From contig NC_091674.1 in the NCBI RefSeq assembly GCF_042453785.1, forward strand, positions 27,716,001 to 27,780,000: DNA of 64,000 bases, given 5' to 3'. Position numbers and translations under genes: made by a program. The notes beneath the pieces are model-generated. The model saw only the letters and a list, made by a program, of their open reading frames with translations, did not search any database and was not told where the DNA came from. Shown here piece after piece: positions 22,957-37,200 of this stretch. Position 1 is the stretch's first letter; every line of letters begins with the position of its first letter. Origin of the DNA: Malus domestica. Its lineage: Eukaryota; Streptophyta; Magnoliopsida; Rosales; Rosaceae.

Positions 22957-23439
22957 CTAATACAAACTGCACTTATAACAACAACTTAATTAAGAGCTTG
23001 CTTTGTGTCTTAATTAAAATGATCAGTGTAATGCTTTGTATATAGATATGGAAATAGCACAATGATTATATAGAGGAAGAATACGAGTTAGAGTTTTTCC
23101 TTGTGGGAAATGAAGATGGAGGCAGACATTCGATCTTGGTTATTCCAAACTTAATATTTCTGCATGGATCGATGATGCGTGTTTTGGGTTGGACGGCATG
23201 TCAAGTTTCGGGAGGTAGCTTGTTCCTTGCTTTCCTTGCGTCCAAACTCCCACCCAGATCTCTTTCTGTCTTTGCGGCGGTGGTCTATAATTTGAATATT
23301 AGATAGATCTAAGAATTTTCAGATCTGTCTACACGTATCTAATCTGGAAAAATAAATTTTAATTTTTATTAAACCAAAGTTAATCGTACCTGTAGGCTTC
23401 AGGCATGGTCCTAGGCTCGCTAGTTAAGTTGGTTATAAT
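22957..23439. other. Upstream flank of RTM2-like copy B
   Basis: Colinear with 14295-14770. It probably holds the promoter; a TATA-like CTCTATATAATC lies on the minus strand near 23065. No other gene is seen. Confidence 0.5.
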
Positions 23440-24046
23440 CAAGGAAGAAAATATCGGTAATATCGGAAATATCGGTAGTCCGAAAACACGGAAATATCGA
23501 TGGAAATATCGGGATAATATCGATATCGATAAAAATTACAAGGAAACCACGGAAATTGTAAGAAAAACTTGGAAATTTTTAATGAAACTTTGTAGGATGT
23601 TTATTTAGTCAATTATCTATTAGTTTATCACAAAAAATTGGAAGGAAATGCATTGCATGATGGATTTAACTGATTTAAGTTGATTATATAGCGAGCTGGC
23701 AAACATTGTGAGTGTAGAAAATATGTAGTAATTAATTAAAGAAGTTTAAACACACCATAATCATTTATATATAATTAATTAGTACAATATTTGGAGGTTT
23801 TATTTAGGATATTAAAAAAAAAAAAAGGGAAGTGAATAAAATGATGAAGAATAATGTGCCGAATTTGACACTTTAAATTTCTTACACATAAGCATGCGTC
23901 TAGGCGTTGAAGTTCCAAATTATAGTATATCAATTAACGATTGAAAATCAATACATTGAATAAGACTAAACTTTAATTTGGATGCCGATTATGTTTTTTC
24001 AAGTTTATATAAAGTAAAAGAATTGAATTTTGGCCAGCGTGCAAGG

Positions 24047-24640
24047 TATCAATCTCTTCGTCTCGTCGAGTAGTACAACTTTCCTTTTTGTTTCACTCAA
24101 TTTCGTTGAGTATTGAAAAAGTTATACTCATTTGAATCTTACCCAGTTTCCGGCGACCTCAGTGGCTTTAGAGGCAATTTCCGGCCAAACCACAACGAGT
24201 CAGACGTTTTTTGAGGTACCATTTTCTTCGTCTCTTCGAGGGCTACAACTTTCCTTTTTGTTTCACTCAATTTCGTTGCTTATTGAAAAAGTTATACTCA
24301 TTTGAATCTTACCCAGTTTCCGGCGACCTCAGTGGCTTTCGAGACAATTTCCGGCCAAACCACGGCGAGTTGGCCGGCTTTCAAGGTATCAATCTCTTCG
24401 TCTCGTCGAGTATTACAACTTTCCTTTTTGTTTCACTCAATTTCGTTGAGTATTGAAAAAGTTATACTCATTTGAATCTTACCCAATTTCCGGCGACCTC
24501 AGTGACTTTCGAGGAATTTGCCGGCCAAACCACGACGATTCAGACGTCGTGTGAGGTACCATTCTCTTCGTCTCTTCGAGGGCTACAACTTTCGTTTTTT
24601 TCTTGCTTGATTTAGTTGAGTTTTGACAAAGTTATGGCTG
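24047..24640. repeat. Four tandem copies of a unit of about 170 bp
   Basis: Units start near 24050, 24220, 24391 and 24562 with TCTTCGTCTC(G/T)TCGAG, each continuing ACAACTTTCCTTTTTGTTTC. Copies 1 and 3 resemble each other more than 2 and 4 (TCGTCGAG against TCTTCGAG), so the true repeat may be a dimer of about 340 bp. Confidence 0.85.
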
Positions 24641-24696
24641 TTTAAAGTGGGTGTAAATTTTCGACCGAAAATTCTGATTTTCTCTCCCATTGGGGA

Positions 24697-24748
24697 GTCC
24701 CACATCGCCCATGTGAGGGCAGTGAGCAAGCAAATTTTCCTATAAAAT
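24697..24748 (+). promoter_or_regulatory. snRNA-type promoter: USE plus TATA box
   Basis: GTCCCACATCG at 24697-24707 matches the plant upstream sequence element (consensus RTCCCACATCG) exactly, and TATAAAAT follows at 24741-24748. The 33 bp between them matches the Pol II arrangement (about 34 bp) rather than the Pol III arrangement (about 24 bp) known for plant U-snRNA genes. Predicted transcription would start about 30 bp further on, at the U2-like sequence. Confidence 0.75.
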
Positions 24749-24772
24749 CCACATCCCCCTGCTGAGAAAATC

Positions 24773-24845
24773 CAAGCTTGTTCGGCCTTTGGGCTATGAT
24801 CAAGTGAAGTATGTGTTGAGTTCTCTCAACATATTTAAGTATATT
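24773..24845 (+). pseudogene. U2 snRNA-like sequence (5' domain)
   Basis: TTCGGCCTTTGGGCTATGAT (24781-24800) and the following 17 bases match about 32 of 37 positions of the conserved plant U2 snRNA 5' region (CTCGGCCTTTTGGCTAAGAT...). The branch-point recognition word GTAGTA is changed to GAAGTA. Beyond this, U2 stem-loop II is replaced by a short perfect hairpin (TGTTGAG-TTCT-CTCAACA, 24814-24831), and no Sm site (ATTTTTTGG type) is seen. It is therefore a truncated or re-evolved U2 derivative. The upstream USE/TATA at correct spacing suggests capture of a whole snRNA gene by the transposon. Confidence 0.7.
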
Positions 24846-25570
24846 TTAGTATTATGTTGCGATATTATCAAAAATATTGAAAATATCGCGATATTATCGA
24901 TAATATTGCGATATTTTGACGAAAATCATTTGGATAGTTAAAAAAATTTCGGATCTCTAAAAAAACGATAATATCGGCGATATTTTGCCGATATTATCGA
25001 TATTTTCTTCCTTGGTTATAATATGTGTTTTACTTTGATACACAAGTTTGAGGATTAGATGTATCACTTAGAATTATAAAATATAAAAAATAAAAAATAA
25101 AAGAAAATTAATAAAAAGGGTGTCAAATTTTTGAATTTTAATAAAAAACCATCATCTAACTTTTTTAATGATAAAGACAAGAGAAAGAAAAAAAAACCTA
25201 ACTAAGGGCGCGTGCAAGGAGCACCCAACCAATCCTACTGTTGCATAACCCTTTGATATAATCCAAGCATATTTTATTACTCTAAAATTAAAATTTCAAA
25301 TTAAAGTAGGTTTCGTTCAATTCAAAACCAGATATGGGGTGGTATGGTTAGAAGGGAGTCGATCAGGTGTGGGTTAGGATGGTTGGGGGTAGGGTTGGGG
25401 CAACATCATTGACAACATCGTTGGACTCATCACCAATTTTTCTAGTAATGGTATTGAGCTATTAGCCATGCTTGAGTTTAACAGCGTGGACGTTGATCTC
25501 TATTATGTTTTTTTTTTTAAATCTTTTTATTGCATTATGGTGAAAGAACTTGAAAATCTAGGACAAGCAT

Positions 25571-25720
25571 CTATCGTTAAGTTTCATAAATAGAATAGTA
25601 TCGTTAAGTTTCATAAACATTGGCGTACCATTAAGTTTCATAAACAATGTAGTACCGTTAATTTTCATAAATAATATAGTACCATTAAATTTCATAAACA
25701 GTGTAGTAAGTTTTATAAAC
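25571..25720. repeat. Minisatellite of about 32 bp, unit B copy
   Basis: Five to six diverged copies of GTTAAGTTTCATAAACA-type units, the counterpart of 16452-16600. Confidence 0.8.
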
Positions 25721-26942
25721 CGTTTGTGTGAGAGGGGCGCATAGGTCCGTGCGTCAGTTTTTTTTTAATATTAAAATTATGTCTTTTTCATTAAGATTTA
25801 AGTTTTTTGTCCTTTTTATTATAATTTAAGAGCTTTTCACTAAAAATTAAGTCTTTTTCATTAAATAAAGTTATAGCATAGTTTTTTATTAAGATAAACT
25901 TAGTCCAAGGCATTTTCATGAAAATTCTCTTAAAAAATAGTACTTTGATCCAGGTCCAAAACTTTGAGTTGTTATTAAATTTAGTCCAATTCTAATTTTC
26001 AATTTTAATTAAATTTCTTGATTTATGCATCTTTACTCAAAATTTTAATTTTTTTTAAGAATACTCAAAATTTTAATTCAAATATTTAAATGTGAAAATC
26101 TAATCACTTTCAATTAAAAATAGTTAAACAAAATTTATATGTCATCATATATGATACATATATATATATATAGTACTTACAATATTGATTAGTTAACACA
26201 ATTAACTTGTGATGAGGTAGAAGAAAATTTGAGATACATATAAAGAGCAGAAATAAGGAGAAACAAAATTTATTTATTATATTAATCTCAAAATTAAATA
26301 AAAAATAATCTATAAATAAAAGGGATATATATCACAATCTAATAAAAAGATAATAAAAATAAGCTAATGCGGATAATCAGCGGGTGAACTTAATACAACA
26401 AAGTGTACTAAACCCAAAAATGATTCACTATTAGACTTATATCAAGTTTACTCTAAAAATAATTAATTAAGCATACCTTTCTCTTTCTTTCTTCCACAAA
26501 TGTATATTAAGTATCAAATTCTGGTTTTCATTAAAATTATTGTTTTCCATAAATAAATAAAAAATATAGCTACCACATTCAAGTGTTCAATCGAATCATT
26601 TCTTCCACATTTTTTCATAGCATTATAGACAATATACAAGTTAATCTGATAATTAAAAGAAATGGAATCGACAACGTTTATGAAGGTTTTATCCTTTTCT
26701 ACCATTTTTCTTTTTTGGATGTTGGCTATTAGTATCACTCTCGAGGAGTGGTCAAGAGAAATTGTATAAAATTAGAAGGGAAAGAAAAAGAAAAGAAAAT
26801 AACCGAAGCTCATCCAATAAGCATAAGAAATTAGAAGGCAGATAGGAATTTCGACCGTTGAAAGGGGAGAGGGGCTCCCCTCTCTTCCCTCCCCACTTCT
26901 CATTCGCATTTCTTCGCTTCATTTAGTTAATCTAGCTCTGCA

Positions 26943-26949
26943 TATATAA
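26943..26949 (+). promoter_or_regulatory. Probable pectate lyase TATA box
   Basis: TATATAA within CTCTGCATATATAACCCATC, 227 bp before the start codon and after a C/T-rich stretch. It is preserved in unit A at 17817-17823. Confidence 0.55.
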
Positions 26950-27175
26950 CCCATCTCCCACTGCAATTCTGAAACTTTAAATTAATTCACTTCCAAGAAA
27001 ACTAATTAGCCATGGAAACTTGCCCTACCCTGCCCTGAAAATTAAAGCCGTTACTTCGAACCCTAGCAGTCTGGTAGGTCTGGTTTCACACCCGTAATAT
27101 AGGAAAAAAAAAAGATTCTCTAAAACAAAATTGAACAAATGATAAGGTGAGGAAATAAAGGTGAATAACTGAGCA

Positions 27176-28812
27176 ATGGAAGCTAATTACACGCTAAATG
27201 TGTTTATTTTATGTATTTTTATTATTACAATCACAATTCCGGCAACGGTGAGGGCCAACATTGCGGATTTCGACGCGCACTGGCAAGGTCGAGCAAAAGA
27301 AGCGAAGCAAGCCGCCAACGAAGCCTACAATAAAAATCCTGCACAAGTCACTGAAAGTTTCAACAAGGAAGTCCACGAGTAAGTTCCTTGTCACACAAGC
27401 AACCAACATTTTTAACCACCACCAATGTTGAATGTTTCATCGTGTACTTTAATTTGTAAAGAACTTTGATTTTTCGGTTTTGAAATTGTTCATTTACAAA
27501 GCTTTTATTCAATGGAAGCAGCACGTTTGATGCCGCGAATAAAACGAGAAGGAACTTGAAACAGAAGTACAAGGGTCCATGCCTGGCTACAAACCCTATT
27601 GATCGTTGCTGGAGATGTGACCCAAACTGGGAAACAAATCGCAAGAAGCTCGCTGATTGCGCCAAAGGATTTGGGCACAAGACGACAGGAGGCAAGGCTG
27701 GAAAAATCTATGTGGTGACTGATAACTCTGACAATGACATGGTGAACCCAAAACCAGGGACACTACGCCACGCTGTGATACAAACTGGGCCACTTTGGAT
27801 CATATTCGCTCGAGACATGAGAATAAAGCTAAGAGAAGAGCTTATGGTGACGAGTGACAAGACAATTGACGCACGAGGTGCAAATGTGCACATTGAGGAT
27901 GGTGCACAAATTACACTACAGTTTGTGAAGAATGTGATCATCCATAATCTCCACATTCATGATACCAAGCCAGGAAATGGTGGCATGATTAGGGACTCGG
28001 TGAATCACTATGGACAACGCACACGCAGTGATGGTGACGGTATATCAATGTATGGAGCCTCAAATGTTTGGATAGACCATGTCTCCGGGTCAAATTGCGC
28101 AGATGGACTCGTTGATGCCATCCAGGGGTCTACAGCCATCACCATATCCAACTGTCACTTCACCAATCATAATGATGTAAAAATCCATCTATTACATACA
28201 AATCGAGACCAACCCTTTGTGAAAAAAAATGCTTTTTACGAACTAATGTGTCGTTTTGATTCATGATGTAGGTGATGTTATTTGGTTCAAGTGATAGCAA
28301 CTCTCAGGATGAAGTGATGCAGATAACTCTGGCTTTCAACCATTTCGGTCAGGGGTTAATTCAGCGTATGCCAAGGTGCCGATGGGGGTTTTTCCATGTT
28401 GTAAACAATGACTACACGCATTGGATTATGTACGCTATTGGTGGAAGCCAACATCCTACCATAATTAGCCAGGGCAACCGGTTCATTGCCCCGTCCAATA
28501 ATGCCAGTAAAGAGGTACATATACTACTATGAACAAATAGCACTACTTGTTCCCTGAAAACAAATTGTCGATCCTAATCATATTGTTATCTAGGTGACGA
28601 AGAGGACAAGTGGAGCCGAGAATGAGTGGAAATCATGGAATTGGAGATCAGAGAACGATCTTATGATGAATGGAGCATTCTTTGTTGAATCCGGAAGCCC
28701 AATCAGGAATCTCCCAAAGGCGGATATGATCAAGGCAAAGCCTGGGACATTTGTGACTAGGCTCACGCGCTTTGCAGGTCCTCTAAAATGCATTAAAGGG
28801 AAGCCATGCTAG
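27176..28812 (+). CDS. Pectate lyase (polysaccharide lyase family 1)
   Basis: Four exons: 27176-27378, 27522-28176, 28272-28514 and 28594-28812. All junctions are GT-AG and in phase, giving 439 residues. Residues 1-27 are a signal peptide (hydrophobic [17 protein letters not shown]), so the enzyme goes to the cell wall. A pectate-lyase N-terminal region follows, then the conserved NPIDRCWRC. The Ca2+-binding strand reads [19 protein letters not shown] (Asp at about 253), and [20 protein letters not shown] contains the RxPxxR catalytic arginine motif (about 318-323). The protein ends [15 protein letters not shown]. It cleaves de-esterified homogalacturonan by beta-elimination in wall loosening, pollen growth or fruit softening (family knowledge). 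The right breakpoint of the segmental duplication lies in exon 2, at 27597. It appears intact, although SGSN replaces the more usual SMSN and IQG the usual VEG. Confidence 0.95.
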
Positions 28813-29390
28813 AGTATATGTTGAACAAACATAACAAATATGCATATAAATGTATGAATCTCAAACTGAACCCTGTTGAAAACCCAGATGTTTTTGTAGC
28901 GGTAGACAGTGAAGAGTAAATAGAGAAAACACTGTCCTCTTATCGTGTTCTTGCGAGGGCTGGGGGTGGAAGAGAAAAATATATGATAGATTTGTGAAGG
29001 TAACTATGAGGTGTATACACAGAAATGTAAATTTTGCAATGGATAAATTTCTGATTGCAGTTGATTTAATCTGTTCTTTCTAATCGAGGTACAGTGATAT
29101 ATTCTGCAATTTACCGTCTCATTTGTGGTGAAATCCTATTTCCGATAGGAACAGTTGACAATTGTCCGAATTTTCCATTACTTTTGTATCCATAATAGTG
29201 CGAAAAGAAGACCCGACTCCAAAGGTTATTTGATTTTCAACTTTATGTTTACTAATCAAATCTGTTTTACGTTTGTCATTGGGGAAATCATCCAAAGAAG
29301 CATCAAATAAGAAAAATATCGCCATCAAGAATCCCAACTAAAAACTTCGGAACTGCACTGACCTTTTCGGTTGACAGCCCTTGCGGTATA
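28813..29390. other. Spacer between pectate lyase and ICS
   Basis: Holds the 3' UTR of pectate lyase and, on the other strand, that of ICS. No gene is seen. Confidence 0.5.
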
Positions 29391-33434
<4,044 letters not shown>

Positions 33435-34271
33435 GAGAGGAAGGAGGAGAGGGAGGTTTCGTCTCAGCTGCCAATAGGTGATGGTGCTCTCCTCCAACGC
33501 TTTTATAGAGAGACATGGTGGGGAACGTGACACGTGAGAGCGTGTTTCTGATCCAGTCTTAGGACTAGAAAAGTTCGCCTCTTTTTTATATTACGACAAA
33601 TAAAGACGGAAAATATACCCAAATAGAATCGGCTTACAAAATTATAAGCAAATTAAAAATCACAATGTTTTGACAAGGAGGAAAATTCAAACTTTGTGCA
33701 AAAGACAAACACAATCCTTCCGACCAACTGACCTAACTCACATTTGCATAATTATTTACGCTTTAATGTTCATCATATTACAATTTTGATTAGAAGTTTG
33801 CAACCAATTTCATTTGTGTATATTCCCTCGATAGGATCTTTGTAATTAAGAAATATATATAATAATACTTCTGATTCATTTATATCCAATCAACCTCAAT
33901 TATTCACACCATAGAGGGTGCGATGGGGTGTGGATAATAATTGGATAAATTTTTCACAGAATTACACAACATTCTGTCTAACCTAATAAAGACTCGTTTA
34001 AAAATGCTTTTAAAACGACTGAAAACATTTTTAGAACTAATCCTTAGTAAAAATGCAAATGTTCTTGGGTTCCAAAAACATTTTTCGCAAAAGCGCTTTT
34101 AACAATTTTAAAAGCGATTCTAAACAAGCCCTAAGACTACACAATCATAGGGATTTTTAATCCACCTCATTCAAGTGCCAATATACAACAAACAACAAAA
34201 ATAAATTCATCTATTAACAAAAAATGATATTCCAACAACACTTTGAGGGGAAGAATCCTAACTCGTAAGAC
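33435..34271. other. Spacer between ICS and the YLPM1-like gene
   Basis: Probably the ICS promoter next to 33434, then AT-rich sequence. About 33988-34133 looks like a MITE: GACTCGTTTAAAAATGCTTTTAAAA on the left mirrors TTTTAAAAGCGATTCTAAACAAGCC on the right, with TAA at both edges. No gene is seen. Confidence 0.5.
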
Positions 34272-37200
34272 CTACTCTTCCCCCAAACCAAGTCCACCAA
34301 TCCGCTGCCGCCTCCTGTCAAAAACTGCTTTGAAAGAGTCGCGTTCTGCACGAAGTTGCTCTTGGAATGCTTTCTGCTTCTTTGATTCACCACTGCTAAG
34401 CCTACCATGGGTGGTAGAGTTCTCTTCTACGGGTAACGGGTTGGACTTCTGCAGGTGTCGGAAGTTAAAAAGCTAATGAGACCATTTTGCTGGCCCTATG
34501 AAGGAATAGATACAACACATAGATGGTGCATGCACGAATACCACAAGAACCGTACTCTAAACGAAGGGTGAACCTTGTATCTCAACAACTAGCCCAGCAG
34601 AAAAGAAGGTACTATAACAACGACGAAGCTACATCTAATTACTATGTCCAACTTTATAATTTATATCATGAAAGGCATAATGTAGTTGTTTTATGATAGC
34701 GAAGTAACACTAACCAAGTTGTATCCAGAACCTGGTCCAATGACCAAAGACATGACATTCGCCTTCTTTGCTGCTGCTATTGAAAACCCAGTATAGCCAA
34801 CCTGGAGGAAGGAAGAGCAAGGTTGCAACGACTAAGAAATATGTATACATAAACACCACTATAACAGCGATATCTTTCTTCTAAAGGTAAGTTAACAATC
34901 AATTCTTGCACTGAAAGTAACTATAAAACGACAAGTCATGATTTAAAATACACACACACACACACACATATATCAACTAAGCATATACATCAGTTGAGTG
35001 ATAGGACCAGAAAATACATACCTGGTCACTCCAGCACACGGATTTTGCTTCCTTGCGATAAGCGTTAATCAGTCCAGAAAGAGCATTAAACTTGCCCTTC
35101 ACACCTTCAGCTTTTTCACTATCATCATCGTATAATATTTCTGACCATTTACTCCTACCTAGTTCTTTCACTTCCGCAGTTGGATGGTCTTCTTCAGCGT
35201 CCAAGCTCTTCCCACCGTGCAAAGAGCCTAAAGATTAAGATTTACTAAACCTGATTAACTCAAATCACCCCTCACATTATTACTAATACGAAAGAATTAT
35301 AAGCCAAAAATACCAATATGAGCATCATCTTCAGCAGGGGGTGCTATGATCTTTTCAGGCTTTCTTTCTTCCAATCCCGGTGAACCATCATTATATGCAT
35401 CTTCTGTATCCATGTCCACCTGGTAGATATCATATGGCTTCATATCAAACCAAAATGAAAATAGATCTGGATCCAAAATATGTAGTAATGATCTCCTAGT
35501 CATCGGTGAGCAAAGTAACTCAACTCACTATCCATTGGATTAAAATCAACTGGCATTTATCTACCAAAAGAAGTCTATTGGGATTTAGTAACCAGCCATT
35601 ATAGTTTAATCAATGATTGGTGGTACAATTCTAAGTTCTCTAATGAGTAAGCAATCAAGTTGATATATATCCACAGGGTGTTCCAACCACACAATGTGAA
35701 CACACGACAACCACAACACTGTTGATCATGTTGACTCTACAGAATGGTCAACATGGTCAATACTGTGTGGTAATATGTTTGGTACATGTATATATACACA
35801 TTTCTTTTTGCCTTAGGAATACAGGCATATCTGATGCCAGAGAACTCTTCTTGTTCAAAATAAAAGAAAATCAAAAGAATCAAATGTGATTTAACTTACT
35901 TCTTGAATGTCACTTTCCTTCAAGCCATCTCCATGGAATAATGACTGTCAAGCCGGCAATACACAACGTCAAACAAAAGCCCATACGCAAATATAAGTGA
36001 TAACATAATCCCAGGTTTGTGTTACTTTCACTGGCCCTTGTAGTGGTACCTCCCCCTATTAATTCTTGGCTTTGAATCCTCAAGTAGTTTCGGACCCCAA
36101 AAGGGAAGGAGGTGGAGGTGTATAGCTCTCATGGGCCCAAAAGTAAACAGTTTCTTTTACTTTCACAAGTTAATGCCCATCCTAACTTTCTAGCCAAAAA
36201 CTAATGGTCATCCTACAACTGATCAATGAAAAAGCATTAACTCGACCTCCATGTTCAACATTTTACACCTACAACTGATGTTTGCTTTGAACTCCTACAT
36301 CCTAACCTAAAGTGAGAGCTAAATTTAAATGACAACAAACCTTGGTGTCCAATTGCAAGTATAGGGTTGGAGCTTCCTCCCATTGTCCAGCCATCTTCTG
36401 TACGTCAACTTGGGTAAAGCCGTGCACATTCCTAGCTCCGCAACCCTTAAATTAACAAAACTATATATGAAAAAACAAAAACCTTCCAACTTTATGTCTA
36501 ATGTTAACAGTGCTTTCAAGAAAGAGAATAATCATAAAACACACACATACGATACTCACCACAGGATCCTTATATGGAGCTTCTAGTATATAAACTTCAT
36601 ACCCCGAACTCTGAAAAGAAAACAAAGAACAATGAGTGAACCAGAAAATAGACAATCCAGAAGTCACTATTATATGATCCAACCACCATTATTATGATTT
36701 TTTGGACCATAACTCAGCCCCCATTGAATATAAGAAAAACAACCAATCGTGCAAATATTAGTAGTACAAGAGGAAAATTGCTTCCAGATGGAAAATTACA
36801 CGAAATTTCATGCATGGTGCCATTGATAAAAAAAGCACCACTAACCTTGACAACAAGATCAAATAAATGAAAACCAAAGTGAGTATACCTAAATCCCCAC
36901 CTTACAACCTAGTAAGTAGGTAAGGCCATAAGAAACCCAACTCTGGAAGTCCAAACTACAGCCACATGTAATTAGCCCCATGACTAAACACAGTCTCCGT
37001 AGTTGGCACATATTCAAATAGGTTATAAACTCCAAAACAATACAGGTTGGAGAACTGGCGCTTGTTTAGACAGGGCATCAAAATACCTCATCTCATCCAC
37101 CTACTTAAAAATATGTAATACTAAAACATAAAATCACATACTACAGCATCACAGAATTGCTAATCTAGGATATTGGCACACTAGCAAACTTCTCGCTAGC

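Larger units (their letters stand above)
23440..25014. mobile_element. Inverted-repeat element with ATATCG-rich ends and a U2 snRNA-like cassette
   Basis: It begins CAAGGAAGAAAATATCGG and ends CGATATTTTCTTCCTTG, a perfect inverted repeat of about 17 bp extended by many ATATCGG words. The 8-bp duplication GTTATAAT lies at 23432-23439 and 25015-25022. Unit A has the empty site GTTATAATATGCG. An 8-bp duplication fits hAT or a related group, but no transposase is present, so the class is unsure. Inside are four tandem copies of a unit of about 170 bp (24047-24600) and a U2 snRNA-like sequence with its promoter (24697-24845). Confidence 0.85.
25023..27175. other. Upstream region of the complete pectate lyase
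   Basis: AT-rich, colinear with unit A. It contains a minisatellite (25571-25720) and the TATA box at 26943. No other gene is seen. Confidence 0.6.
18472..27597. repeat. Segmental tandem duplication, unit B
   Basis: Starts with the MCTP fragment AGCTTGGTACAGTGTCG, which matches 7634 onward, and ends inside exon 2 of the complete pectate lyase. Its own insertions are a Harbinger-like element (20672-21663) and an inverted-repeat element (23440-25014). The RTM2-like gene is open in this copy. Confidence 0.93.

Noticed and set aside
24047-24600. Possible protein repeats in the units of about 170 bp
   Set aside because: Frames are not kept between units and no start or splice context supports coding.
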